From: Mannheimia sp041807705
Lineage (GTDB): Bacteria; Pseudomonadota; Gammaproteobacteria; Enterobacterales; Pasteurellaceae
Assembly (NCBI RefSeq): GCF_041807705.1
Contig: NZ_JBGTYY010000028.1
Span: 1-28,919 of the forward strand
DNA: 28,919 bases
Direction of reading: 5' to 3'
In this document: piece after piece, positions 14,166 to 22,274 of the stretch
How positions within the stretch are numbered: position 1 is the first letter of the stretch
Layout of the letters: every line of letters begins with the position of its first letter
The notes under the pieces: model-generated
Told to the model about the DNA's origin: nothing
The model's database searches: none
What the model saw: the letters and a program-made list of their open reading frames with translations, nothing else
Position numbers and translations under genes: made by a program

Positions 14166-16205
14166 TTACTCACTCTGTGCAACGGCTCGAATGGTGGATT
14201 CATCAATTTGTGCATCGAACGCGTTGCGAAGTAACATTAATTTTTCATCATTCAGCAAAGCCGATTTTGCCGCTTCGGTCAATTGTTTGAAAATTGCTCG
14301 GCGAATTTCGAGCGGCGTTTGTTTATCTGGATTGTCGCCAATGGATAAATCATGGCTATAGCCTTTTTCAGCCAATGCAATTTCTAAATTTTTACGGGAT
14401 TCCACATTATCTAAATGTGCCATATTGGGCTTTAATACCAATAAAAGATGGTTGTCAGCGTGTTTATCTAAGTAGCTATTTAAGGCAATTTGGCGTGAAA
14501 AACCACCTAAATTAAGTGAATTAGCAATCTCACACCATCTATCTTGTTGGCAAGATAGATTAATGGTTTTTTTCACTAATTCAGGGGTGCGTTCCTGCAA
14601 AATAGCTTGTTTGATATCGGACGGTTTGGCACTGTCTGCTTGATTTTCTAATTCAGGATTGAGCCACGTCCAACGGTAATCTTCGTCATCTACACTTTTA
14701 GGTGTTTTTTCTGCTTTTGAAGTGGATTGTTGCGTTGTGTGCTGCTGATTTTCTGCAAATTGGATAAACCGCTCTTGTAATGAAGCGGTCGAATTTTCCG
14801 ATTTTTTTGCAATAAATTGAGGAGTTTTTAACTCAGGCTTTTTTTTTTCGGTTTGAGCTAAATCAGCTTGCTGTTGCTGTAATTTTTTACGAGCCTCCAG
14901 AGCCGCCATTGCAGGAGAAAGGGTAGTTGTACTTTCTTCTTTAGGCGTTACAGGAGCTGTAGCTGGTGCTTGTGTCGTTTGTGAAGCTACTGCCGATTTT
15001 TGCTGATTTCTCTCAAAAGTCTCTCTTAGCTGAGAAATCTGATTTTGTGGCTTCTGCTGAATATTAGCAACAGCGTTGTGAGTTTGCGGAGCAGCTATAG
15101 TTGGCATTACGACAGTTGCTATTCTTTCCGCCTGTTTTGGGTGGAAAGCTAAAGCTCGCAGAATTGCCATTTCTACGCCAGCACGTTGCTCAGGGGCAAA
15201 AGGCAGCTCTTTTTTGCTGTTCAGGATAAGTTGATAGAAAAACTGCACATCTTCAGGCGGCATTTGTTTTGCCAGAAAATGGATAAGTGTTTCTTCAGTA
15301 TTGGTCGTTTTGATTAATTGCAACATCGCAATTTTGTGCAATGTTTCGGCAATATCACTTAGTAGTTGCTGCCAATCCACTCCTTTAGAGGCTATTTGCT
15401 CAATCATCGCCATCGCTTTTTCGCCATCAGCTTGGGCGATTGCTTGTACTAACTCAAGTGGTTGATTGTCATCAATCAACCCAAGCATTTGGCTTACTAC
15501 GTCTAGCGTAATATTCGCATTACTCATTGCGATAGCTTGATCGGTTAAGCTAAGCGAATCACGAATACTGCCGTGTGCCGCTTTCGCTAGTTTTTCGATA
15601 GCAATGGTTTCGTAGGGAATGCTTTCTGCGTTAAGAATAAACTCTAAATGTTTCGCAATTTGCGATTGTTCTAATGCACGCAAATGAAATTGCATACAGC
15701 GAGAAAGAATGGTGATCGGCAGTTTTTGCGGATCGGTTGTCGCTAACAGGAATTTAACGTATTCAGGCGGTTCTTCAAGGGTTTTAAGTAACGCATTGAA
15801 ACTGTGGCGAGAGAGCATATGCACTTCGTCAATCAGATAAACCTTAAAACGTCCAACTGTGGGTTTGTATTGTACGTTATCAAGTAGTTCTCTAGTGTCT
15901 TCTACTTTGGTGCGAGAAGCTGCATCGATCTCAATCAGATCGATAAAATGTCCTTCTTCAATAGCCTTACAGTTAGCACATTCGCCACAAGGCTCGGCGG
16001 TAATGCCATTTTCACAGTTTAGCCCTTTGGCAAAAAGGCGAGCAATGGAGGTTTTACCCACACCACGAGTGCCTGAAAACAGATAGGCGTGATGAAGCCT
16101 ATCTTCTCTTAAACTATTTTCAAGAGCAGATAAAACGTGCTGCTGACCAACCACTTCTGAAAAGCGTTGAGGTCTCCATTTACGGGCTAGAACCTGATAA
16201 CTCAT
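14166..16205 (-). CDS. dnaX: DNA polymerase III subunits tau and gamma
   Basis: The full frame gives tau, 679 residues (E. coli 643). Domain I has Walker A GTRGVGKT (45-52), a zinc module with C64, C73, C76 and C79, and Walker B VYLIDEVHMLS, followed by the SRC sensor. Domain III follows to about 370, then a long Q/T/K-rich linker (about 380-520) and the C-terminal tau domain that binds polymerase alpha and DnaB. The clamp loader built from it loads the beta clamp at the fork. At codons 453-456 a run of ten A then G offers the heptamer A AAA AAG; a -1 shift there adds one alanine and stops, giving a 457-residue gamma. The gene follows apt after 85 nt. Confidence 0.97.
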   Translation of the reverse strand: MSYQVLARKWRPQRFSEVVGQQHVLSALENSLREDRLHHAYLFSGTRGVGKTSIARLFAKGLNCENGITAEPCGECANCKAIEEGHFIDLIEIDAASRTKVEDTRELLDNVQYKPTVGRFKVYLIDEVHMLSRHSFNALLKTLEEPPEYVKFLLATTDPQKLPITILSRCMQFHLRALEQSQIAKHLEFILNAESIPYETIAIEKLAKAAHGSIRDSLSLTDQAIAMSNANITLDVVSQMLGLIDDNQPLELVQAIAQADGEKAMAMIEQIASKGVDWQQLLSDIAETLHKIAMLQLIKTTNTEETLIHFLAKQMPPEDVQFFYQLILNSKKELPFAPEQRAGVEMAILRALAFHPKQAERIATVVMPTIAAPQTHNAVANIQQKPQNQISQLRETFERNQQKSAVASQTTQAPATAPVTPKEESTTTLSPAMAALEARKKLQQQQADLAQTEKKKPELKTPQFIAKKSENSTASLQERFIQFAENQQHTTQQSTSKAEKTPKSVDDEDYRWTWLNPELENQADSAKPSDIKQAILQERTPELVKKTINLSCQQDRWCEIANSLNLGGFSRQIALNSYLDKHADNHLLLVLKPNMAHLDNVESRKNLEIALAEKGYSHDLSIGDNPDKQTPLEIRRAIFKQLTEAAKSALLNDEKLMLLRNAFDAQIDESTIRAVAQSE
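14819..14848 (-). promoter_or_regulatory. Programmed -1 frameshift site in dnaX
   Basis: Minus strand, zero frame: GAA AAA AAA AAG CCT GAG. The A-run (complement of 14839-14848) ends in the E. coli-type slippery heptamer A AAA AAG. The -1 frame then reads GCC TGA, stopping at once (TGA at 14835-14833). Three nt after the heptamer GAGTT-AAA-AACTC can form a small hairpin. No upstream Shine-Dalgarno-like stimulator was seen. Ten consecutive A could also cause transcriptional slippage. Confidence 0.8.
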
Positions 16206-16225
16206 ATTTGTTTTTTATCCATTTT

Positions 16226-16253
16226 GTAGAGGCTAATTGCAATTAGCCTCTAC
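16226..16253. repeat. Perfect 28-bp palindrome between apt and dnaX
   Basis: GTAGAGGCTAATTGC and its complement form an uninterrupted palindrome with GTAG/CTAC ends, like the other GTAGG-bounded repeats in the window. No T-tract follows on the minus strand, so it is not an ordinary terminator; apt and dnaX may be co-transcribed through it. Confidence 0.7.
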
Positions 16254-16290
16254 TGGTTGCAAAAAATTGAGAAAATACAACCGCTTGTAA

Positions 16291-16830
16291 TTAGTGACCT
16301 TCAAAACTCACTAAGCTGAAGGATTTTATTCCTTCTTGTTCTAAACGCTCTTTACCACCTAAATCAGGAAGCCAGATCACGAATGCGGCGTGTTCTACTT
16401 TGCCTCCTAAACGGCGGATTAATTTAGCTGTTGCGTCAATCGTGCCACCTGTTGCTAATAAGTCATCGATCATTAACACATTGTCGTCAGAATTGATTGC
16501 ATCTTTGTGAATTTCTAGTGTATCTTCGCCGTATTCAAGTGTGTAAGATTGTGAAATGACTTCACGCGGTAATTTTTTAGGTTTACGAACCAGTACAAAA
16601 GGCACGCCAAGTGCTAAGGCAACAGGAGCGCCGAAAATAAAACCACGAGATTCTGTGCCGACAATTTTAGTAATGCCTTTGTTTTTAAATTCAGCCACAA
16701 TGGCATCAACAGAAGCTTGGAATGCTTTAGGCACTTCTAAAAGAGAAGTAATATCACGGAAAATAATGCCTGCTTTAGGGTAATCAGGAATGGATTTGAT
16801 AGAAGATTTGATTAAATCTAATTGGTTCAT
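16291..16830 (-). CDS. apt: Adenine phosphoribosyltransferase
   Basis: A 179-residue type I phosphoribosyltransferase matching E. coli Apt (183 residues). The PRPP-binding loop is VLMIDDLLATGGT (118-130). Upstream blocks are DYPKAGIIFRDITSLLE, which contacts adenine, and VGTESRGFIFGAPVALALGVPFV; the flexible hood loop is VRKPKKLPRE. It salvages adenine to AMP with PRPP in the cytoplasm. AGGTC sits about 6 nt before the ATG. It heads the apt-dnaX-yadGH run; in E. coli too apt lies directly upstream of dnaX, so this order is conserved. An uptake signal overlaps the sequence just after its stop. Confidence 0.97.
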   Translation of the reverse strand: MNQLDLIKSSIKSIPDYPKAGIIFRDITSLLEVPKAFQASVDAIVAEFKNKGITKIVGTESRGFIFGAPVALALGVPFVLVRKPKKLPREVISQSYTLEYGEDTLEIHKDAINSDDNVLMIDDLLATGGTIDATAKLIRRLGGKVEHAAFVIWLPDLGGKERLEQEGIKSFSLVSFEGH

Positions 16831-16927
16831 TATTTGACCTATATGTAATTTGAAAATAACTGGAAAACTCTATAGAAAAATGAGGGAAATTTCAAGGAGA
16901 AATTACGAGATGGCAAAACAAAAGCAA

Positions 16928-16951
16928 GTAGGTCGGGCATTTATGCCCGAC
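16928..16951. repeat. GTAGG-headed hairpin downstream of tusE
   Basis: GTAGGTCGGGCATTTATGCCCGAC: a 9-bp stem (16932-16940 with 16943-16951) headed by GTAGG on one side. It lies between tusE and apt, directly after the tusE stop, and may act as its 3' end. The plus side is followed by ATTTTTTAT. It belongs to the same loosely conserved group as the other palindromes here. Confidence 0.6.
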
Positions 16952-16956
16952 ATTTT

Positions 16957-17289
16957 TTATAAACATTTCGCAGGTTTTGGTAATCCTGCAATTTTTGTGG
17001 CTTGTTTTGCTGGGCCATCAGGGAATAAACGTTGCAAATAACGACTATTGCCTTTTTCTTCGCCAAATTTTTGTGCCATTGCTTTTACTAGCATTCTAAT
17101 CGCTGGAGAGGTTTTATATTCTTGGTAAAAATCACGCACTAGATAGATGATCTCCCAATGTTCAGCGGTTAAAGTGATTTGCTCTTTTTCAGCGATTTTT
17201 TCAGCGAGTTGTTCAGACCAGTCAGCTAAATTTTTTAAGTAGCCTGAGTCGTCAGTTGGGTAGTGGATATTATTTAGTTCAATAGACAT
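16957..17289 (-). CDS. tusE: Sulfurtransferase TusE (DsrC family)
   Basis: A 110-residue DsrC-like protein close to E. coli TusE (109 residues). It shows EHWEIIYLVRDFYQEYKTSPAIRMLVKAM, FGEEKGNSRYLQRLFPDGPAKQATKIAGLPKP and the conserved penultimate cysteine in the ending KCL, which accepts persulfide sulfur from TusBCD and passes it to MnmA for 2-thiouridine at the tRNA wobble position. I use the ATG at 17289 (MSIELNNIHY) to match family length. The codons up to 17307 lie inside the yccA terminator hairpin, but an ATG there, 11 nt after AGAGG, cannot be excluded, and the 17289 start has no visible Shine-Dalgarno. yccA and tusE (yccK) are also neighbours in E. coli. Confidence 0.93.
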   Translation of the reverse strand: MSIELNNIHYPTDDSGYLKNLADWSEQLAEKIAEKEQITLTAEHWEIIYLVRDFYQEYKTSPAIRMLVKAMAQKFGEEKGNSRYLQRLFPDGPAKQATKIAGLPKPAKCL

Positions 17290-17290
17290 A

Positions 17291-17318
17291 AAATAAAAAT
17301 GCCACATAAAGTGGCATT
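17291..17318 (-). terminator. Terminator of yccA, abutting the tusE start
   Basis: On the minus strand AATGCCAC pairs with GTGGCATT around a 5-nt loop and is followed by TTTTTATTTT. It ends 1 nt before the tusE ATG at 17289. It occupies the whole tusE leader, so either it leaks and tusE is read from yccA transcripts, or tusE has another way to start. Confidence 0.8.
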
Positions 17319-17335
17319 CCTCTTAGATTTTAATA

Positions 17336-18001
17336 TTAATCATCAGTGCCTAATACACCGAAGATTTGTAAGAAACTTACAAATAGGTTGTAGATAGAAA
17401 CATATAAATCAACAGTGGCACGAATATAATTCGTTTCGCCGCCGTGAATAATATTGCTGGTTGCAAGTAAAATTGCACCGCTTGAGAAGATAACAAATAA
17501 GCTACTTAACGCTAATGCTAAAGCTGGGATTGATAAGAAAATGTTTGCAATAATACCAACTAATAATACAACGAAAAGAGCCATCATCATTCCGCTTAAA
17601 AAGCTCATATCTTTTTTAGTTGTTAAAACATAAGCTGAACAAGCGAAGAAAACTAATGCTGTTGCACCGAATGCAAGGGCAACAATATCGCCTAAACCAG
17701 CACCGATGTAGCGGTTTAAAATAGGACCTAAGGTATAACCTAAGAAGCCTGTTAAAGCAAATACGCTTAAGATACCCGCACTGCTATTTGAAGTGGCATT
17801 GGTTAAGAAAAGTAAGCCATAAAATCCGATTAATAATCCCCACCAAGGCATTGCCGGTGCGTTCATTTGCATTGCAACAAAAGCAACAACGGCTGAGAAA
17901 GTCAGTGTCATTGCCAATAACATATAGGTATTGCGTAGCACTTTGTGGGTGCTAATAAGTGATTCATTTGTTGAGTAGCTATGAGCTAAACGATTTTCCA
18001 T
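17336..18001 (-). CDS. yccA: Bax inhibitor-1 family membrane protein YccA
   Basis: A 221-residue inner-membrane protein with about seven helices, matching E. coli YccA (219 residues): STHKVLRNTYMLLAMTLTFSA, TGFLGYTLGPILNRYI, ACSAYVLTTKKDMSFLSGM, and the C-terminal block GGETNYIRATVDLYVSIYNLFVSFLQI. YccA is both a substrate and a modulator of the FtsH protease, protecting SecY when translocons jam. That link is notable because hflK and hflC, the other FtsH modulators, are encoded 5 kb away in this window. Transcription is minus, with a terminator just after the stop and tusE beyond it. A small TCGG/CCGA hairpin lies in its leader (18030-18042). Confidence 0.94.
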   Translation of the reverse strand: MENRLAHSYSTNESLISTHKVLRNTYMLLAMTLTFSAVVAFVAMQMNAPAMPWWGLLIGFYGLLFLTNATSNSSAGILSVFALTGFLGYTLGPILNRYIGAGLGDIVALAFGATALVFFACSAYVLTTKKDMSFLSGMMMALFVVLLVGIIANIFLSIPALALALSSLFVIFSSGAILLATSNIIHGGETNYIRATVDLYVSIYNLFVSFLQIFGVLGTDD

Positions 18002-18197
18002 AAAAATTCCTTCTGTTTTTGTTTTTAAATCGGAAAAACCGACGGATTGATATGTATGGATAAATTTCCATAAATCAAGTCTTAAATTAGCGGTAATTTA
18101 TTGTAAAGTCAATGCGATTTTGTAACAGAGGAGTAAAAAAAATAATTTAGTTATGTTACACTTAACACAATTCTACTGCTTGTTCCTTTAGTTTGTT

Positions 18198-18746
18198 ATG
18201 AAGCTTAATTTCCCAACTTATTTGACCTTATTTCGTGTCGGAATGATTCCACTTTTTATTGTGGCATTTTATCTGCCGACGAAATATGCCCCTGAAATTG
18301 CTACCTTGATCTTTTTTATTGCTTCTATTACTGATGCATTTGATGGCTATTTAGCCCGAAAATGGAATCAAACTACGAGACTCGGTGCATTTTTAGACCC
18401 TGTTGCCGATAAAGTCCTGGTTGCAGTTGCTTTTGTCTGTGTAGCGGAGCATTACCATACTTGGTGGGTGACGATTCCAATCTGCATTATGATTGCTAGA
18501 GAGATTATTATTTCTGCATTACGTGAATGGATGGCTGAGCTTGGTGAGAGAGCAAGCGTTGCCGTTTCCATTTGGGGGAAAGTCAAAACAACCGCTCAAA
18601 TGCTAGCCTTAGGCGGAATGATTTGGCGACAAAGTGAAACAATAGAAATTTTAGCCTTTATTTTACTTTATATTGCGGCAGGCTTAACTATTTGGTCGAT
18701 GTTGCAATATTTGAATGCTTCAAAAGGTAGTTTGTTGAAGTCGTAA
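18198..18746 (+). CDS. pgsA: CDP-diacylglycerol--glycerol-3-phosphate 3-phosphatidyltransferase
   Basis: A 182-residue CDP-alcohol phosphatidyltransferase, the size of E. coli PgsA. The family motif D-G-x2-A-R-x8-G-x3-D-x3-D is complete: D49, G50, A53, R54, G63, D67, D71, with D46 just before. About four to six membrane helices surround it. It makes phosphatidylglycerophosphate, the committed step to phosphatidylglycerol and cardiolipin, at the inner membrane. The N-terminus MKLNFPTYLTLFRVGMIPLF matches the family, which fixes the ATG; no clear Shine-Dalgarno precedes it. It is 74 nt upstream of uvrC on the same strand; uvrC-pgsA adjacency, in the other order, is also found in E. coli. Confidence 0.95.
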   Translation: MKLNFPTYLTLFRVGMIPLFIVAFYLPTKYAPEIATLIFFIASITDAFDGYLARKWNQTTRLGAFLDPVADKVLVAVAFVCVAEHYHTWWVTIPICIMIAREIIISALREWMAELGERASVAVSIWGKVKTTAQMLALGGMIWRQSETIEILAFILLYIAAGLTIWSMLQYLNASKGSLLKS

Positions 18747-18820
18747 GCGGTCTATTTTTATTATTTTTTTGCAATTGGGAACTAGTTTGCAATTGTATAT
18801 TCTGAATTTCATCACACATA

Positions 18821-20656
18821 ATGTCCGAATTTGATTCAAAATCTTTCCTTGCTGATGTACCTCATCAACCTGGTGTTTATCGTATGTACGATGACAAAGG
18901 GAAGATTATCTATGTTGGCAAAGCGAAAGATTTAAAGAAGCGTTTATCAAGCTATTTCCGTGCAAATTTGCCCAATCGTAAAACCGAAGCATTGGTGTCG
19001 AATATTGCTCATATTGAGACAACACTTACCCATTCTGAAACAGAAGCCCTGCTATTAGAACACAACTATATTAAAGAAAACCAACCTAAATATAATGTGC
19101 TTCTGCGTGATGATAAAGCCTATCCTTATATTTTACTCACTAAACATCAACACCCTCGTGTTGGTAGCTTTCGAGGCAGTAAGAAAATCAATGGCGAATA
19201 TTTTGGACCTTATCCTAATGCTACCGCAGTGAGGGAAACACTCTACTTACTGCAAAAGATTTTCCCTGTCCGTCAATGTGAAGACAGCTATTATAAAAAC
19301 CGCTCTCGTCCTTGTTTGCAATATCAAATAGGACGTTGTCTCGCTCCTTGTGTGGAGGGTTATTGCACGCAAGAAGAATATGATAATCAAGTCAAATTAG
19401 TCCGACTGTTTTTACAAGGTAAAGATCACCAAGTGGTTGAATATTTGATTGGTAAGATGGAAAGTGCGGCTGAAAATCTGGAATTTGAAACAGCGGCACG
19501 TTATCGAGATCAAATCCAACTCGTGCGGGAAGTAATGGAAAAACAGTCGATCTCAACTGATCGCTGGGACGATCTGGACTTTATTTCGATTGCTTACCAA
19601 TATGGCATTGCCTGCGTGCATATTTTGTTTGTGCGTCAAGGCAAGGTATTGGGCAATCGAAGCTATTTTCCAAAAGTACCGAATCATACCGATCTTGCCG
19701 AACTTAGCGATACCTTTATCGGGCAGTTTTACTTGCAGATGAATCAACATCGTACCATTCCAAATCAGATTATTATCGATCAAACAATGAGTGAAAAAGA
19801 AGCCTTAGAAACAGTACTCTCTGAACAAGCAGGGCATAAAGTGACTATTTTAAATAAAGTGCGAGGGGAAAAGAGCCGCTACCTCGCTCTCGCCCAAACC
19901 AATGCAATTGCAGCTCTGAATGTTCAATTAAAACAAGACGAACGTATTCACACTCGCTACGAGGCTTTACAAGCGGTGTTAAATCTCGAAAAAATTGCAA
20001 GAATGGAGTGTTTTGACATCAGCCACACAATGGGTAATCAAACAGTCGCTTCTTGTGTAGTGTTCGATGAAAACGGCATTTTGAAATCGGATTACCGCCG
20101 TTTTAATATTGAAGGTATTACGCCTGGTGATGATTATGCCGCAATGGAGCAGGCTCTTCTGAAGCGTTATGACCGACCACTTCCAGCGGAAAAAATTCCA
20201 GATATTATTTTTATTGACGGAGGCAAAGGACAGCTCAACCGAGCGTTAGACACTTTTGCTAGGCTGAAGGTGGAGTGGGATACATCTAAACCGCTCCTAA
20301 TTGGTGTTGCAAAAGGGGTGGAACGAAAAGCAGGGCTAGAAACCTTGATTATTAGCAAATGGGATAAAGAGATAAATTTACCGCCCGATAGCCCTGCTCT
20401 ACATTTAATTCAGCATATTCGAGACGAAGCACATAATTACGCTATCAATGCACACCGAAAAAAACGCCAAAAAGCCTTTACTGAAAGTGGCTTAGAAAGC
20501 ATAGAAGGTGTTGGGGCCAAACGCCGTCAAGCCTTATTGAAATATTTAGGCGGAATGCAAGGTGTGAAAAACGCCACAGTCGAAGAAATTCAAAGCGTAC
20601 CGGGCATCTCTAAAGCCTTAGCGGAAGTGATTTTTGATACTTTGAGAAATAGTTAA
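18821..20656 (+). CDS. uvrC: Excinuclease ABC subunit C
   Basis: A 611-residue nuclease matching E. coli UvrC (610 residues). The GIY-YIG nuclease domain is at the N-terminus (GVY 18-20, YVG 31-33, R41), making the 3' incision. A cysteine-rich patch follows (RPCLQYQIGRCLAPC), then the UVR motif (about 200-240) that binds UvrB. The RNase H-like domain for the 5' incision has CFDISHTMG, FIDGGKGQLN and DEAHNYAI. Two helix-hairpin-helix motifs close the protein (SIEGVGAKRRQALLKYLGG, SVPGISKALAEVI). It completes nucleotide-excision repair with UvrA and UvrB. The start matches the family; the leader has only a weak ribosome site. An uptake signal lies inside the gene (19969-19977). Confidence 0.98.
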   Translation: MSEFDSKSFLADVPHQPGVYRMYDDKGKIIYVGKAKDLKKRLSSYFRANLPNRKTEALVSNIAHIETTLTHSETEALLLEHNYIKENQPKYNVLLRDDKAYPYILLTKHQHPRVGSFRGSKKINGEYFGPYPNATAVRETLYLLQKIFPVRQCEDSYYKNRSRPCLQYQIGRCLAPCVEGYCTQEEYDNQVKLVRLFLQGKDHQVVEYLIGKMESAAENLEFETAARYRDQIQLVREVMEKQSISTDRWDDLDFISIAYQYGIACVHILFVRQGKVLGNRSYFPKVPNHTDLAELSDTFIGQFYLQMNQHRTIPNQIIIDQTMSEKEALETVLSEQAGHKVTILNKVRGEKSRYLALAQTNAIAALNVQLKQDERIHTRYEALQAVLNLEKIARMECFDISHTMGNQTVASCVVFDENGILKSDYRRFNIEGITPGDDYAAMEQALLKRYDRPLPAEKIPDIIFIDGGKGQLNRALDTFARLKVEWDTSKPLLIGVAKGVERKAGLETLIISKWDKEINLPPDSPALHLIQHIRDEAHNYAINAHRKKRQKAFTESGLESIEGVGAKRRQALLKYLGGMQGVKNATVEEIQSVPGISKALAEVIFDTLRNS

Positions 20657-20731
20657 ACTTACAAACGGTCATTTTTTAGAAATTTTTTACTAAAAACGGT
20701 CACTTGTAATCACTATTCAAACTGAAATAAA

Positions 20732-20770
20732 AAATAAGCAAACGATTGCGTAATCGTTTGCTTATTTATT
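20732..20770 (+). terminator. Terminator-like hairpin after uvrC
   Basis: AATAAGCAAACGATT pairs perfectly with AATCGTTTGCTTATT around a 4-nt GCGT loop, with T-rich sequence following. It is about 75 nt after the uvrC stop and also carries the PurR-like operator of the next gene. Confidence 0.75.
20736..20751 (+). promoter_or_regulatory. PurR-like operator upstream of the NCS2 permease
   Basis: AAGCAAACGATTGCGT matches the PurR consensus ACGCAAACGTTTGCGT at 14 of 16 positions. A weaker inverted copy (12 of 16) overlaps on the other strand at 20748-20763. It covers the region just upstream of, and overlapping, the proposed -35 of the permease promoter, where a repressor would block RNA polymerase. 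Confidence 0.65.
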
Positions 20771-20786
20771 TTTAAATCCGTATAAT
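20758..20786 (+). promoter_or_regulatory. Sigma-70 promoter of the NCS2 permease
   Basis: TATAAT at 20781-20786 with a weak -35 TTGCTT at 20758-20763, spaced 17 nt. The -35 lies in the right arm of the uvrC terminator hairpin. Confidence 0.6.
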
Positions 20787-20828
20787 TCGCCCCAATTTTT
20801 ATTTCTTAGATCTTAGTTTAGGGTATTT

Positions 20829-22139
20829 ATGCAAAAAATTCTTTATCCTGTTGATTCCAAACCGCCATTTGGTTTAACGCTACTTCTTGCCGCTCAACAT
20901 TTGCTGGCAGCGTTAGGCGGTATTATTGCGGTACCACTTGTGATTGGTAATGTACTCAATTTACCTGCAACGGATATTATTGTTTTAGTTAATGCAGCGT
21001 TATTGGTTTCGGGTATTGTAACTATTATTCAATGTCAGGGCATTGGACCTATCGGCTTACGTTTACCAAGTGTGATGGGAACGAGCTTCACCTTCGTAGC
21101 TGCAGCACTTGCTATCGGTTTTAGTGAACACGGTGTAGCAGGCATTATGGGAGCATCATTAGTGGGTTCATTGGTGATGATAATTGGTAGCTTTTTTATG
21201 CCTTATGTGCGTAAACTTTTCCCACCTGTGGTAACTGGCGTTGTGGTAATGATGATCGGGTTGAGCTTAATTCCTGTAGCGGTGGACTGGTTTGCAGGCG
21301 GTCAAAGAGGTGATGCTCATTATGCTGATCCTGCTAATCTTGCAATGGCAACTTTCGTATTAGTATTGGTTGTGATTTTAGTGCAATGGGGTAAAGGGAT
21401 TTTCTCTGCCGCAGCGATTGTGATTGGTATGATGGTAGGCTATTTGGTAGCGTTAGCATTAGGTTGGATCAACTTTGAGAATGTAAAATCAGCCGATGTG
21501 GTAGCTATTCCACAGCCATTGCATTTTGGTCTTGCTTTCCCGATTTCAGGTATTATTGGAATGAGTATCGCTTATTTAGTAACCATTGTCGAATCAAGCG
21601 GTAACTTTTTAGCGTTAGGAAATGCGACACAAACCGAAATTACAGGTAAACATTTACGTGGCGGCGTGTTATGTGATGGATTAGGCTCCGCATTTGCAGC
21701 AATTATGTCCACTACGCCATTTTCATCATTCGCCCAAAATATCGGAGTGATTTCTTTAACAGGAGTGGCTAGTCGCTATGTTGTAACTGTGATGGGCTGC
21801 TTATTGGTATTAGCTGGTATCTTCCCGTGGTTTGGAGCCTTGATTGTGTCTATTCCAACTCCAGTTTTAGGTGGTGCGGGCTTGATGATGTTTGCAATGA
21901 TTATTGCTGCAGGTATTCAAATGTTAGATAAGGTAGAACGTTCAAAACGTAACGGTCTCATTATTGCGATTTCAATCGGTTGTGGGTTAGCGGTGACTAC
22001 ACGCCCTGAATTATTGGATAAACTTCCTTCTTTTGTAAAAGAAGTATTTAGTTCAGGTATTACCGTAGGTTCATTATTTGCATTAATTTTGAATTTAATT
22101 CTACCAAAAGATAAAAATAAAACATCAGAAAACGAATAG
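20829..22139 (+). CDS. NCS2-family nucleobase permease, xanthine/urate (XanP/XanQ) type
   Basis: A 436-residue inner-membrane transporter with about 12-14 helices. The NAT signature is QNIGVISLTG (pattern [QEP]-N-x-G-x4-T-[RKG]), followed by VASRYV as in E. coli XanP/XanQ. The paired acidic helix-8 segment is present (VTIVESSGNFLALG). These features favour the xanthine/uric-acid branch over uracil (UraA), although such genes are often named uraA. It should import a purine base with protons. TAGGG lies before the ATG. A PurR-like operator overlapping its promoter supports a purine substrate. trxA follows 135 nt downstream, separated by a hairpin. Confidence 0.85.
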   Translation: MQKILYPVDSKPPFGLTLLLAAQHLLAALGGIIAVPLVIGNVLNLPATDIIVLVNAALLVSGIVTIIQCQGIGPIGLRLPSVMGTSFTFVAAALAIGFSEHGVAGIMGASLVGSLVMIIGSFFMPYVRKLFPPVVTGVVVMMIGLSLIPVAVDWFAGGQRGDAHYADPANLAMATFVLVLVVILVQWGKGIFSAAAIVIGMMVGYLVALALGWINFENVKSADVVAIPQPLHFGLAFPISGIIGMSIAYLVTIVESSGNFLALGNATQTEITGKHLRGGVLCDGLGSAFAAIMSTTPFSSFAQNIGVISLTGVASRYVVTVMGCLLVLAGIFPWFGALIVSIPTPVLGGAGLMMFAMIIAAGIQMLDKVERSKRNGLIIAISIGCGLAVTTRPELLDKLPSFVKEVFSSGITVGSLFALILNLILPKDKNKTSENE

Positions 22140-22165
22140 TGATTGATGTAATCGGTAAATCTTAC

Positions 22166-22194
22166 TTGAAATTTTCTGGATTAGTCACTATCTT
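22166..22194 (+). promoter_or_regulatory. Putative sigma-70 promoter of trxA
   Basis: TTGAAA (22166-22171), a 17-nt spacer and TATCTT (22189-22194), 5 of 6 and 4 of 6 matches. Transcription would start near 22201, just before the hairpin at 22211-22234. Confidence 0.5.
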
Positions 22195-22210
22195 ATTAAA
22201 AGTTGGACGT

Positions 22211-22250
22211 CTTAACTCGTAATCAGAGTTAGAGCGTTTCTTTTTATTTT
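22211..22250 (+). terminator. Terminator-like hairpin between the permease and trxA
   Basis: CTTAACTC and GAGTTAGAG can pair with one bulge around GTAATCA, followed by a T-rich stretch at 22237-22250. It may end the permease transcript. If the promoter proposed just upstream is real, the hairpin would lie in the trxA leader. Confidence 0.5.
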
Positions 22251-22274
22251 AGTTAGATATTTAAGGACAAATTT

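Noticed and set aside
16850..17041. Short plus-strand frame overlapping the end of tusE
   Set aside because: It crosses the hairpin repeat and then runs antisense to tusE codons; no family resemblance and it is explained by the repeat and the opposite gene.
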